A stretch of DNA of 64,000 bases from Anarhynchus alexandrinus. Lineage: Eukaryota; Chordata; Aves; Charadriiformes; Charadriidae. The stretch lies in assembly GCA_008711295.1 (NCBI GenBank), contig VUYV01000189.1, positions 124,001-188,000 on the forward strand, in the 5' to 3' direction. Shown here piece by piece: positions 22,673 to 36,395 of the stretch; position 1 is the first letter of the stretch, and every line of letters starts with the position of its first letter. The notes below the pieces were generated by a model. That model was not told the DNA's origin. It saw only the letters and a list, made by a program, of their open reading frames with translations, and ran no database searches. The translations under genes were made by a program, and so were the position numbers.

Positions 22673-25081
22673 AGCGCTCCGGGGAAGCCGCGCTCCGAAA
22701 CAGCGGCGAAGCGCCGTGGCCCTCCTCCGGGTCTCTGCCCTGACGGTGCCTCTTAGGCAAAGATACCGTCTGGGTGGGCTGAGGAGGGGGTCCCCGCTTC
22801 CCTCTCCGGGCAGGAGGCGTTTCCTCAGCTCGCTCGGTCTTCGTAGTTTTTGGTTCTTCCTCCCAAGACTTCGTGCGTTCCCCCGATTTGTCCCCCCTCC
22901 TCCCCGGGTGCTGCCGAGCCCCGGGGCTCCCCCTCGTCCTCCCTCCTCCTCGCCCCTCTCGGCGGGGCAGGGGGTTGCTCGTCTCTCCGGCAGCGGAGGG
23001 GGAGAGCAGCGGCTGTTCTGCGGGGAAAAGGCGGGCTGGCAGGCTGCGAGGCAGATGCTTCCTGCGGGATTTATGCCTTTCTTACAGTTAAGTGTTAGCC
23101 TTTAATCCCGCGGCTTCTCCCATAATCCATACGTTCCTAGGCAGCTGTAGGAATCGGTGATTAGTTTCTCAGGGTCCAGTTTAATAGGTAGTGGGTAGAA
23201 ACTTTGCTGTAATGCCATTGAGCGTTCCTTCTCAAAAACTGACTCGGGTGCTGTGTCGTGCTCTTATGTGAACTAAATACGATTTTTGTTTTTCTGTTGG
23301 TAAAAAATAGAAATGGGTATTTTGTAGCCTGAAAATGGAGCGACAAATGAATGAACAGTGTCCTCTTTTCAGCAGTTACTTATTTTATATCCTTTAGTTA
23401 GGAGGACTAGTTGTGCACAGACCAGAAATTAGTTCTTTAACACATCGTGGACATTTTTAGGTGAAAAATCTGTAGGCAACTGTTTTATTCTGTGGCACCA
23501 GTCAGTTGGTTCTATTGCATGTCTATTTAGATTGGGAGCTTTGCCTTTTCGGCTCTTGGCACTATCGAGGGAACTCCAAGTATACCTTTAGTGTGCGAGT
23601 TTGGACTCGGAATTGTTTAGTCTGACTGCTGAACTGTCCTTGCCTTTATCTGGTGTATGATAAAAAGAATATTCGCAAATATGTTTAAAAGCATCGCTGC
23701 CTGATTACTGTTATAAACATCTGCAGTTTTTTTAGTGAGAGGCCAAGAAATATGTAATGCTTAAAAGGCAGTGCTGCTTGGCCTTACCCTCCAGCAAATT
23801 CACCTACTGATTAACTTCTAGAGAATGCATTTATGAACTCTACTTAATTAAAAATATGTTTTGGGGTAGTATGTATCCTGCCCTTCAGTCTCTGCATGTA
23901 CAGCTCTTGGGTTTTGTTTTCAAAGTTTCCAGTTTGCTTCTCAGCAGACTTAGGGTACAGTATGTCTCTTCCATTTTGCCGTAAAGTTGCTCCTGAGCAC
24001 AGAGAAGAAGGAAACTCCACTTAAGTAAGAAAATCAAAACTACTTTGCTTTGCTGAGTATATTTGGAAATTCTTTGAGAATCTATTTGTTTTGGCGGCAT
24101 TTCATACACCTTACAGCTTTGGTTTTCAACACTGGTTCCAACATACTGAGCATAGACCCAGATGGCCAGAAAACAGCTCTGTATGCTTCTTCATAATTTG
24201 CGGGGGTAATGTATTCTTTACAGACAAAGGGTATGGCACAGTTGCGGCATTTACTGTTGTGGTGTGGATCAAAGGCAGTGGGCAGCACTGGTTGATTTAA
24301 GAGCCTTGATTCCTGTCAGCTTCTTGATAAGCTGTGGATGAGCCCTGAGGCTGTCAAGCAAATCTGTTGAAGAGATGAAAATCTTTGGACGTGAACTTAA
24401 TAAGCGCTTTGCTCGCCATTTATCTTAGCGAAGGTGCCGCTGAGAGCAGAGCAGGTCAAATTGGTGGGAAGTGGGGCAGGCTTTGCCAGTTCAGACTATG
24501 GTGAAGTTGTCTGTCACCTCTTACCAGATTAAAAGTGTTTTGCAGAGTCTTGTAAATTTTGATGAATAGGCATATCCTGGAAAATATTTCTGGGGAACTT
24601 CAGGCCAGCTTTGTGTGTTGAAACACTCTTAATGTATTCTCCAGAAGCATTCTTCAACTTTGGTAATGGGTACTGGAGGTTTGAATACCTTCCCTCAGTT
24701 GGGAATGAAATAGCTTAAATGTACGAATCTGAAATAAACTCTTCTTACTTGCATAACATGTCACACACCACTCCATTCTCAGCCTCTACCCAAGAAACAC
24801 ACAGCCGCACAACTCTGTGTTATGCAGCTGTTGCAACAGCAAGATGCAAGGTAGTCTTTGAGAGATGGAGTTAGTTACTTTCCAGAAGTGATAACTGGCT
24901 ACTGAGAAGTTTGCTTTTATTTATACATGAGATGTATAAAACATCTTATGGTACAGTTTCTGCAGTATTGACAAGGGGAGATACTGGCACGAGAATGAGA
25001 CTTGTAGGCTTGTTCTAAAAATCAGCTGCTTCCAAGAAAGGAAACCTGCATAACGTCATGTGAAGAATCAGATTTTAATTT

Positions 25082-25103
25082 GAAAGAAAGAAAGAAAGAA
25101 AAA
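25082..25103 (+). repeat. (GAAA)n microsatellite in intron 1
   Basis: Five tandem GAAA units followed by an A-rich end. It is a simple repeat. Confidence 0.9.
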
Positions 25104-27743
25104 GTTGATGCATTTAACTGATGCTGTTTGTCACCGGAAGGCACAAGGAACAGTACTGCTAGTTTTTGCCTAGAGCTTTTCATGAAGCACTACTGTGACT
25201 GTTTAAAACACTGTCATGAATAACAGTTTTGGTTTAGAAGCAGAGATAACTTCTAAATTTTTGGTGTTCAGTGCACTACAGTTCTGTGTTTGTTAGTTAA
25301 GTTATAGGAGCAGCCAAATATAAATAGGCACTGAATTTAAAGCTTGATCTTTGATTTATAATAGAAAATTCACTTTAGTCATCTACTAGAGATAGCAATT
25401 TGTGGGTTATAAGACTTTTTATCAGATTGGGATTTTAGTTTGAATCCTGTTTGGAGTATGGATTATTCCTGAAGTGCCATTGCTTACAAACTGCGTATCG
25501 TCACAGCTGACTTACCGCTTTTGCTGTAAGTTTTCAGGTGGGGCTTTAACCCGTAGCATGATATACTTTTGTTACAAGTCTCTAAATAGTAGTAAAACAG
25601 CACAGTTTTGTATAGATTACTTACTGTAATCCTTACTCAATAGCTGTATTTTTTATAGCTTTCTCGTTAACCTTCTTTATCCACATTTGTTAAACAGTTG
25701 TGTAGGTGTACTCAATGAAGAATTCAGCCCCTTTTGCTGTTTTACTTGATGAATCAAATGGCAGGACAGCTGCATTATCATCCGGTACAGTTTACACCTT
25801 TTCTGGGTATTAAAATATTATTTTTACTTTCGTAGAATGTTGCTAAACTAGTCAGTACTTAAATCCTCTCACTTTTTTTTAATCTGAATTCACATTCAAA
25901 TGAAACAACCTGTATGTGAGGGTTGAGGAAAGAATATTTTAACTTGAAGCGTAGATGTTTAAGATTTAACTTCTGATAGGTTTGGGTTTTTTCATTCCTC
26001 TTTCTAATAGTCCTTTCCCGCAATAAAGGAAAATACTTTTTAGTAAGATAAATTCTGATCTGTAATCACAATTTGATACATCTTAACCAATATTTTATGC
26101 AAACATGAACAGCTTACTCATACAAAAGCAACAACAAAACTTGCTGCTCTTCCCTTCAACTCGTTTAATGGAAGACAGAGTATTTTAAATGGGAATCACC
26201 TGGAGGATAGGATCTGTGTATGGCATCTGATTCATAATTGAATGTGATCACTGTGTGCGTCACACACTTTGCAAAGATAGGTTGGCTAAAGTTGCCTTGT
26301 GAAGAAATAGCAAAATTTTAAAAATAAATTGGATTACAGACTGAGTGCAGTTGAATACTTGCTTCTTGCAGAATTCATAGAACCAGCATGGATGTAGGTA
26401 GATTTATCCTCGCTCTATGACTTTTTATAAACCACCCACCTTCTAGTTGTCTTTTAAAAATAACTGTAGTGGAGAAACTGTCTTCATTTTTTTAACTATG
26501 ATGTGCACTCAAATAATGGATGTTATTCAACTTTATGAAGTAACATGATTAATTTTTATCTTCACTGGGAAGCAGAACTGTAAACTTACTGTTGTAGGAC
26601 CAAAAATGTTTGCTGCCTATTGTTAATTCCCATGGAGACGAAGATTGTTGGTCAGTCTTTGACTCTTACAAAAATTCTTTTCTCCCCCCTCCTCCCCCAA
26701 ACAAGATTTTTTCCAAAATCAAGGCAGTTCAACAGAAAGATCTGGGGAAATAGTTAAGCTTTCCCTAGACATACCTCTTATTTTCCATAGGGCTCTGTCA
26801 GCCTCCAGATTTCCTACTCAGAGCCACTGTGGCTGTCTCGTAACAGTTTTTGAGCTCCTGTCGTCGTGCCGCCTAGCTGCCACGCTGTGAGCCGTACTGT
26901 GCAACCACACATTGTCCAACACATGGAGGCCTCTGGCAAAGCTGTAAGTTTTGTACTTAAACGTGAAAAAACCCTCCAAAACCAACAACTCCCAAAGAAC
27001 AGGGCAAAGCGGAGAATTCCTTCTTCAGGGAAACTTCAGTATAACTTCAGTGCTGAAGTAAGAAATAGTTTCTGCATAAGAAAATTGTGGTGGTTTTGGG
27101 TTTTTTGTGGTTTTTTTTTTGTTTTGATTTTTTTTTTGTGTTTTTTTTTTGTTGTTTTGTTTTGTTTTGTTTTTGGAAAAGTGGTTGTATTTCTCCTGAG
27201 ATCTTATGGTTAGCTGTGAAAGACAGATTACATCTGTCCTGGAGAAGCTGAAACATAGGCTCTGTTAATTGTTGTGGCAAAAGTGCATCTGCAGCCGGTC
27301 TTGCAATACTCAGTCTTGCTTTTGTGCTGCCTATGTTATTGGTGTACAGTACCTCCAGACGCACTATTAAAATGAAGGCGCCTTTGCTTTGTTTTCAAAG
27401 CAAACGAAGTTTGCACACAAACTTTGCTAATAAAATAAAAATAAATAAAATCCTTGTAAGTAATGTGGAGGGGTTTTTTTTCGAACTGTAGAAGGTGTCT
27501 GTGAATTATATCCAGAGTGCATTAATGCAACTTTGTCTCGAGCTTTAGCTTTTAACAGCCTGTTTAAAATGGACATTCTTTAAAGAATGACGGTGAATGT
27601 TTATATCTTGTATGTAAATTACAAGTCTGAAAGACTTTTCTTCTTCTGACTCTAAGAAAAATTCCAATACCTATATGGAAAATAGCAGTGTTTCTGCATT
27701 TTTTTAATAGACTGTGTAAATTACTGCCCTTCCCTCAGATATA

Positions 27744-27870
27744 AGGCCAGGCTGGAGGTGGCCTTGGGCAGCCTGGTCTGGTGGGAGGTGTCCCTGCCTA
27801 TGGCAGGGGGGTTGGAACTCGATGGTCTTCAAGGTCCTTTCCAACCTAAACCATTCTGTGATTCTATGAT
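27744..27870 (+). mobile_element. CR1 LINE 3' end in DIPK2A intron 1
   Basis: The segment reads AGGCCAGGCTGGAGGTGGCC, GGGCAGCCTGGTCTGGTGGG, AGGTGTCCCTGCCTATGGCA, GGGGGGTTGGAACTCGATGG, then GGTCCTTTCCAACCTAAACC and ATTCTGTGATTCTATGAT. This is the classic avian CR1 3' UTR with its terminal octamer repeats. The copy is 5'-truncated, as most CR1 copies are. It lies in the same orientation as the host gene, and its low divergence makes it one of the youngest elements here. Confidence 0.97.
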
Positions 27871-30800
27871 ATGTATTTAGCTTTCTAAATACTTAAGCTT
27901 AATGACTTTATTCTTCTCACAACTTCTGATCGTTGTTATTCCTTGTGGGGAAAAACACCACCACAAAAAACAACAGCTGTATCTCTATTCATGGTATAAT
28001 TACTCTGCATGAACAGTCTGTTGCCACATAACCTAAAATTCTTCTGGTTTCTCTTCATGTCATCATTGGGGTTTCTTTTTGGCTTTGTTAGGGGAAGAAC
28101 AGTAATTGACATCTGGTAAACGTATATTAAAACATTAACTGTGATCTCTTTCAAACAATTTCTTGCACTGAATTCACTCAAAGTAGCAATTTAGCCAAAT
28201 GTTTTACAGAATTATTTTGCTGATCCGTACATAACTCAGTAAGAAGTAAATGGGCAACTTTTCTTGCCTGGGATTTCTTTTTTCTTTTTTTTTTTTTTTT
28301 TCTTACACCTTTCTCTAGTTCTATTTTTTTTTTTTTTTTGTCATACACACTGTTCCAGTCATAGGTTATTTTCTGTGGTTCTATTCTGAGTACATTGGTA
28401 GAATGCCATCCAATTTTAATACTTGGTGCCTTTTAAACTTTCTTCATTACTCAATTTGGTGTTTCCGGTGCATAATTGCTATGCTAAATACCAAGTAGTG
28501 GATATTTTTTAGGTCCTGACTCATAAAGATACTGGTGTTTTGACATAGTAGTATTTAGTGTGTCGTGTTTTAAAATGTTGCATATTTTCCTCTGATCTTT
28601 GTGAAAAAGTTAAAACGTAGTTGATTGAGATCAGTTGTTAATAGTTATGTTACCTCCAGTTGATTTGAGGCTTTTTAATAAAAAATTGATTATCTGCAAT
28701 TTCATATATTATTCCATTTTAAAGATTAGCTGTTGTCTGCTGCAGATTATTATAAATCGTGACTTTGCCCTCCCTCCAAATTACTCCTGTGCATTTGGAC
28801 TATATTTTTTGTTTGAAAGCTATTTTTTCTTTTTGCAGTTAACATAAACTAGGCTTAAGGAATGTCCAGTGCTACTTCATGGGTAAATGGAATTATTTTT
28901 TTTTTTCTTTTTAGGCCTTAGCTTTTCTTAAAATTCTTTTTTGCACAAATCAGTTTACTGACACCTGTAGAAAAGATAATTCAGAAAACAAGGGATTTAA
29001 ATTTCAGATGTTAAAGTGAGGCTTTAGTCTGTCTTGATTCCTGTTTTACATACTTTTAAGTATTGCTGAGAAAGCAGATGAATCTTTTGTCCATCCCTGA
29101 ATTTCCATTGTGCACATTTCAAAAAAGAAAAACTGTTGTTTTGTTAAATTAAAATTGACTAGTCTCATGTTATGAGAATGTTCCACTGATTTGATTGTAT
29201 TGAAAATTGAAGAGATATTTTTTGCAGTGACATATACGCGTTAGGCCAGAACTGGCTCGTACTTGTCATGTTACCGTATTTAATTATGTTCCTTAAATGA
29301 TCAAAACTATTTTCCTTCTTCTTTGAAACTTCCCTGAAGTGATGACATGTAAATAAAGTAATAGGAATGTTTTAGAATAGTGTAGAAATTCTTCAAGTTA
29401 TTGTGGGGTATGTGTTAAGATGAATGTCTGTCTTTAATCTAGAAGCTGCTGAGAAATCACTATACAGACTTAAATAGAAATCCTCATGATAAATTGGAAC
29501 TCTGAGAAGTTTTCAGTAACACCAAAAAAAGTGTGTTACCCCACATTCCAAACCTTGAACTACCCGGGTTGTCCATTTGCTTCTGGTATGTCTGATGTAG
29601 AGGGGGAGCTGTATTTTACTTTCCTGAATTAAGTAATTGAGGCTTTGTTTTAGTCTCTTTGATGTTGCAAATTAATTTTCAGAAATAGGAGTGGGCCATC
29701 TCTGCTAGGACTTCTTCACAGTGATATATTCCAGACTCCTAACTGATGAGAAGTAGATAGTGATCATTTTCCTCTGTTGCAAATTCAATCTGAACAAACT
29801 TTTATGAACTGCAAAGTAATTTGAATGGGTAACAACCAATGCAACAATACATTTTCTATGCTATGGTTCTTGTGTTTAATCATTATTCATTAATTTGTTT
29901 GGAGAAATGGCATACCTCTGCTAACATTGTGAAATAAACTTTTACGATTCAAGTGTTCGATTGAATCATCCAGCAACTTCTGAGTGGGTTTATATTTAGA
30001 GTTGGCTGTGTATTTTTGTGCAATAGTCTGTCAATTGAGCCTGACATGCACCTTTTGTTGGCATGAATGGTATGTAGTAACCAGATAAAATGTAATAAAA
30101 CTGAACAAAAGTCAAATAAATGAAAGAAAGATAGTTTCAGTAGGAATACTAATATTTGGAATATTCAATGAAATCTACTTTTTACTCTGTGTGTGTAGGC
30201 TATGTATATGTATATGCTTAACTTCCGTGGGAGTTTTAGTTGAATGTCGAATGATTTGGCATATAGTTGAGAATGAAAGTGTTTTTATTATACTTACTAG
30301 CATTTGCAAATACATTGGAATACAGATCTTCTAGAATTCAGATCAATTCCTGACAAAAGAAGGCATCTGTGTTTAGACTGTGCTTTTTAACGTCCTTTGA
30401 TCTGAAAAGTTTCATTGTAAAATCTGCTCTCCAGGTCTGGGTGGTTACAGAACTTTACTTATTTGCCTTGGTGACTAATACAAGTGCTACTTCTGTTTAC
30501 ACTGCAGAATCAACAGTACTCTCTGAGAGCAAGCTGATTTTTTTTCCTTTTGAGGAAGAGCATATTATTTAAATTCTACTTGCCATGCCAGTTTGTGCCT
30601 GGGCAAACACAGTTCGGTACGACGATATTAGCGAAGGCGTCACAAAGAGTGTAGTTTTGCCATTGAAGGCCTTCAGGATCATAAGAACAGAAAGAGAAGT
30701 CCTCATTCTGTTTTGCTTTTTCATTCCATTGTATTTAAGGTATAGCTCTTTGTTTTGTGGTTTGGGGGTTTTTTGTGTTTTTTTTTTCTAGGTGGAACTC

Positions 30801-33800
30801 ACGTTATACAAAAAAAAGTGGTAGTGACATGTAGCATCTTCTATAGTAGTTTTGAAAATGAAAGACTTTTTTTAATGGTACAGTAAAACAGTAGCTCAAA
30901 GATGTCACTTGTTACTTTTGTCTATTTTTGGACTTGATTATTAGGGTGAATTATATGCTTGATTATGATAAACTAATATTCTTTTAAATGTTTAATTCAG
31001 AGGAGATTTGTGTTATTGCAGACTACAATAGGCCTTATCAGCTTCAAGCTGGTGAGTCTTTACTGCATGATCTAATTCACAGCTCTGAACATTCAAAACC
31101 AGTGGCAGATTTGTATATCTTCTCATGTTTAGACAGATGGAAGTGAGGAAGGCAAAATCACTGATACTGTGTTTTATGCTTCAGTGAAATGATAAATTCA
31201 CCCTATTAATTCTCAATATTTATTCTGAGACTACAGTGTATTTTTTTTAAAGACATAAATGCGGTATTATTCTTGGAGTAACAAAGTGCCCTTTGTCCCT
31301 TTGACAGGGTTGGCTTAGGTTTTTAAGCCTTGCTTAGAACGATATCTTGTAGCTATGCTAATTAGAGCAACTGAAATATTTTTTTGATGTGTGTGTCACT
31401 GGGAATGGAGGTAGCAGAAGTTTTCATCATATTTACTGTTTTCTGTCTTGCTGTTAGAAGATTATACATGTTTCTCTGTGAATAAAGAAGGATAACAACT
31501 TTAATGAGGGAAAACTTACTAAGCTACCTGTTTGTAATTTTTCATATTCATTACTATATTTTAAAACACTTTTAAAAGCTGAATTGTCTGTGGTTTCCAT
31601 GGCATTTGTGTGTGTGTATTCACAGATAAAATTTGAGTGGGTGCATCAGAACTGCAGATTCTTTTGTCAGATAGCTGTTTCTGGTTTTGACAAGAGCTTA
31701 GTTTTTATCTTAATTGCCAAATGCACGTTTTTAGTCTTTGACTAGCTTATTCAAGTACAAAATTATATAATTATTTTTATTTTAATTCTTGAATTATTAG
31801 TAGTATAAACTGTTACGCATTACTTTACAGAAATCTGAGATTTTTGACCGCTGTTTACTAAGCTTTTTGTTTCCAAATGTAAGTTGTTCATGGAAAACAT
31901 GTTTAATGACCATACAAATGGGCTCATGTCGTACTGGCTTTCAAAATTTTAGTATGTGAAGAAAAAAAATCCTTGTCTTAAGTGAGCTGCAATTTCATAT
32001 AGAAAAAAGCTTTCAAAGTAGAATAGGACAAAAAGTTACGTAACTGTGGTTGCAAAGACAACAGATCTGCACTTCAGTTAATATTCTTGTCGAATTCGCA
32101 GAGTGAATATAAAACTGCTGAATGAGGCACTTGTACATATTTTTATCCCCTTCTTCGGCTACTGACTTGGGTAATGAAGTGTAGATGTGGCTGTTACATG
32201 CCAGTTGGAAGGGAGCCAGAACAGAGATGTTGTTTGTACATGTGCAGATGTTGGCAGGATTCCCTGCACTCCTGTTGTCAAAAGATCTTTTTAGTGCCAC
32301 AGAGTTATAAATATATCTGCGTTACAGTATGGCATGCAGATATTTTACTACTAATGTTCGGGATGTTCACTTCTTAATAAACCAAACTGCGTCTAGAATT
32401 TCTTGTGTGAAATGAAATTCAGCGTACACAACGCAGGAAGCATAATAGATGTGTTTTGAAGATCAGCGTGCTATTGTGACTAACGCTGTACTTTCAAAAT
32501 GAGTTTAATCCATCACATAAATCCCTGCTGCTGCTGGAAAGGAAAGGAAAGGTCCTCTTAGCTCCTTTCCTCTCTCCCGCACCTGGCTATTCAGGCCTTC
32601 TCCCTTCCTTTTGTCAGTACTGGCGTGATGCGGCGGTGTGATGAGCTGGATCAGGTGCTGGTCCAATTGAACCCCAGCCCAGCAAGTACCAGCTGCGTTG
32701 CTTTCCTAATGACACGAAGGAGGGGATTGACATGAGTGTGTGTGACGGGTTGGGAGGGATGGACACCTTTGCTTCCAGGAGTAGCATGGCCTTGGCTAGG
32801 TTCAGCTGTTTGTGGATAAATTTGGTTTGGAAAGGGAGGCAAAGGCATAAGCAGAGCAGGACTGGAATATAGGAAAGGAGAGGGGTGGAAAAGAAAAGCA
32901 ATGGGGTGGTCCAAAGTCATGCTTAATTACAAATATTTAGGCATCTTTGCTGTAGCAATTGACTTGAATATATTGCATTGAGTGCTGACAAAATGCAGCA
33001 ATACGAAAATACTATGCACAGTTGGTGTAATCAGTTGAACCTGCATTTATCAGAAAATGTAATCAGGTAGATTTTCTCCAAGTTAAGGTATAAATTTGGG
33101 TTTATAAGGTATGGATAAAGTAGACTTGCATGGGTACAGGACCCATAGGTACACACATTTGGAGTTCCCCAATGCTAAGCTGTATGGCTTTTTCCTGATA
33201 GATACTGGTAGGCAGTATTTTGAATTTTCCGTATGCCCCTTGATCCCACTCACTGGAATGAAAAAATTTTGCTTGCCCAGAGTTCTCTGGAGGCTATGCC
33301 TTAGCACCAACTCCCGCTTGCTTCTTTTTGAGTGAAATGACGTGTTCCTTTGTAAGTAACTTCATTTGATGGACAACAGCCATTTGCTTATTGGTTTGTT
33401 TTGATCCAGGACTGAATGCAGTAATGATAAGTGTGCAGGAAATCTCATTTTGGTGGCGTTTATTGATGCCACAGGCATGAGTTTTCATTACATTGGTCTG
33501 CTTGTAGAATAAGTAAGGAACACTGAATTAGCACACACTTCGTTTGTTGGAAGGTTATTTTGCTAACCACAAAACAAGCAAAAAAACCCCAGCCAACTTC
33601 TTAATTGTGGAATGTATCGCTTGACTTGCCCTGAACTAGTGGATATTTGCCCATAATTACCACCTTCATAAATTGCCCTGAAGCCTGCAGATAAAAAAAC
33701 TGTAGACTGGATAATGTCATTCTTATTGCGTAGTAGATTCAGTTAGGGAGAGAGATTTAGTTCTGCTCAGTAATGTGGTGTTGCAGCTTGAAAATATCAT

Positions 33801-36091
33801 ACTGGTCTCAAAACCATCCAATTAGTTCTGTATCATCCTCAGGATTTTTCCATTCTCAGATTCACCTCTGTGGGTAGATCAGGTGATCAAAATAAAGTAG
33901 AATTCCAGACACTTAGGCACCCCAATAACTTTGAACCTATTCTATTATTAATACGGGTCTGATGTCCTTTTGAAATTCTGTAACCAAGATTCCAGTTTGG
34001 TAGTGAAATAACTTAGTAGATGGAAAGAATTCCTCCACAGGATCTTGTTTTTTACCTCCTGAAACCCGCAGGTGTTGTGAAATCCTGAAAGTTCGATAGA
34101 ACCAAGAGAAACTATTGTTGCAGTGCTGAGCAAGTGCTCCTGTTTTACTTTTTCTTCCTGTGTGTTTACTAGCAGCATCTTTTAAAAGGTAGGGAAGGTA
34201 ACTATAAGAGTTTTTCTCTTGGATATTGCTAGAGGGTTCATTGAGCCAATGACCTTTTGGGTCAGAGGCCAGTTAGTAGTCTTTTTAGTGAAACTTGGTT
34301 CCTGCCGTGGGAGTATACGTGGAGAACGACTAGTGAAATACGCAAGCAAGTTTTGTGAGTAAGGATGGGTGTGCACATTGGTGATTTATATTGTTGTATA
34401 GACTATTGTCATCTAAGCAAATCTATTTTGTTTTTTTCAGGACTTTTTTAATACTAAATTTGAAGTCTTAGTGTGTGAATTGAATATAGGTTTAACTTTG
34501 CTGTTTGCATTTCAAGAATAAGTGTTAATTCTTGGGAGTAGCTGTGGTTTGCAGTTCTTTGTGTATTACAGAGCTCCTAGGGTTTCTGGCCAGCATCAGT
34601 ATTCGCGCCTTGGCTTAGCATCAGCTGATGCCTAGTGCTTCAGGTGAAATGATCAACACTGTTATCAAAGGAAGCACAGATATAGGTAAAATTAGGAATT
34701 GTTGTAGGGGAGATATGGGGTTTAAGGCTATGGTGATTGGGTATATAAGCACTGTAACTCTTCTAATTTTTTTTTTAAGTGATACACATACACAGATGGG
34801 TGAGTGCTGGGCACCTCTTCACTGACCGGTCTTGTAGTTCAGATCTGTTCTGCATGATGTGTTTCCTTCCAGTGTCCCTTTTCTCAATTTACCATAAATA
34901 TTTTCTGCCGTCATGGATTCCAGGAGGTGTAAAGCTTCCATTCAGACAGAAACCCACCATGCTGTCCAACCCAAGTGTGCTAAAAACCTTTGCTACATCG
35001 TCATTGCAGAATCGATTATGAGTGGCTTCTGGTGACACGATAGCGAGGTAGTGCACGAGGAAGGAGCATGGGCACATAGTGGTATCTCCTAATTCTTAAA
35101 ATTATTGTACATTGTGTTCTTAGAGTGCTAACTTCTATGCATTTGGGGCTTATTAACTTAAGAATTTAATTTAAGAATTTAATTTTTACAGTTTCTTCCT
35201 GATGCATAGTACAGAGGATACCTTTTAAAAGCTTACCTGTTCATATTGAAGTCTTAGGGCACATTCAGCACAACTGAAGTAGGAAAAATATCCTGCTGTG
35301 GTTTGGGGTTTTTTTTTTTTGTTTTTTTGTTCTAATTGCTTGTATTATGTTATTACTATTCAGTCTTTTATGTTAACTTCCAAGAAAGCTACTATTGGAG
35401 ACAGATTTTACTTTTGATAAAAATGCTATGTGGCTGTGTGTAATAAACATACAAAGTATTTATGTAGTAATTAATCAAGAGGTAGCTTATTAAGGAGTAC
35501 TACAGGCATAAGAAACCCTAAGCTTGCTTTTATACCTTAATCTGTTCTGTAATCCTTTCTGTGAGATTTTCAAGTGAGAGGATCCTCAAAGGAATCCAGT
35601 CAACAGGGAAAAATTTGAAGGGGGGGTGGTGGAGAGAAAGAGGCGTCACTTTTTAAAGCTTTTTCCTTTAGGTTATTAAAAAAATTGTTTTAAATAAAAA
35701 TATCAGATGCATAACTATCTTGGTGGGAAGTATACTTGCATTAGTACAACAGATGTGTATAAAACACCAATAGAAAAAGATAGTTTGTGGAATTGTGTAT
35801 GTGAATATATCTGTATGTGTGTGTATATATATATAGTACATGGAAAGCTAGATGAGGATTGTATATTATTTCAGGTCCTCCAACGCTTTCTCTTTAGTAG
35901 TCCAGCAGGGCCTCTTGCTCACATAAACATACTTTGTGTTGTTTTTTCTTTCCCTTCAAAACTTAGAGGTATATGGAAATGTAGCATTGATGGGTATTTA
36001 CAGCTATCTCTTCTAAATGTTATTGAACAGCGTTTTAAAATCTAAGATGTTTTGTATTAATGAACATTTTTAAAAATCTTTTTATATGCAG

Positions 36092-36395
36092 AGCTTTCCA
36101 TCTGATGAGGGTTGGCCATTCGCAAAGTACTTAGGAGCGTGTGGAAGAATGGTGGCTGTCAATTACGTTGGAGAAGAGCTGTGGAGTTACTTTAATGCAC
36201 CATGGGAGAAACGAGTGGATCTGGCCTGGCAATTAATGGAAATAGCTGAGCAGCTGACAAATAACGACTTTGAATTTGCACTCTACCTCCTTGATGTCAG
36301 CTTTGACAACTTTGCAGTTGGACCGAGAGATGGGAAAGTTATCATTGTAGATGCAGAAAACGTTCTGGTAGCAGACAAAAGGTTAATCAGACAAA
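36092..36395 (+). CDS. DIPK2A: DIPK2A coding exon 2 (residues 219-320, kinase catalytic core)
   Basis: Follows the acceptor TATATGCAG and starts SFPSDEGWPFAKYLG, continuing exactly from exon 1 in phase 0. It holds the predicted catalytic core. In LLDVSFDNFAV, D286 and N291 have the same spacing as the HRD aspartate and its downstream asparagine in ordinary protein kinases. In VIIVDAENVL, D305 lies 14 residues after N291 and fits the DFG magnesium-binding position. That the family is kinase-like is established by fold prediction; activity is not shown by this sequence. The exon ends after the first base of the N320 codon, donor A|GTAAGT, phase 1. Reading on into the intron gives a further 31 codons to a stop at 36490, so the longer open frame there is read-through, not coding. 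Confidence 0.97.

Larger units (their letters stand above)
20640..23115 (+). promoter_or_regulatory. DIPK2A: CpG island and probable promoter of DIPK2A, with assembly gap
   Basis: Composition changes sharply near 20640 from AT-rich to very GC- and CpG-rich sequence. It returns to AT-rich after about 23115. The island covers the presumed promoter, 5' UTR, all of coding exon 1 and the start of intron 1. It starts with a GGC/GGCA-rich tandem tract (20656-20690). A TATA-less CpG-island promoter is expected for this gene, but the transcription start probably lies within or beside the run of N, so no start site can be placed. Confidence 0.75.
22508..36091 (+). other. DIPK2A: DIPK2A intron 1 (13,584 bp)
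   Basis: The donor is GTAAGC at 22508 and the acceptor is TATATGCAG ending at 36091. Its first 600 bases are still CpG island. The rest is AT-rich with repeated T-rich and G/T tracts on the sense strand (27106-27175, 28278-28302, 28324-28340, 30768-30788, 35308-35330). One CR1 tail lies at 27744-27870 and a (GAAA)n run at 25082-25103. I saw no other exon; open frames inside it are short and unrecognisable. Confidence 0.85.

Noticed and set aside
20807..22756. Very long open frames (271-609 codons) on both strands across the CpG island
   Set aside because: They cross 713 N bases, which are never read as stops. Only the DIPK2A frame from 21854 to the donor at 22507 is real; the rest is shadow in GC-rich DNA.
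22508..22756. Continuation of the exon 1 frame past 22507
   Set aside because: A clear GTAAGC donor and the exact continuation SFPSDEG in exon 2 show that this is intron.
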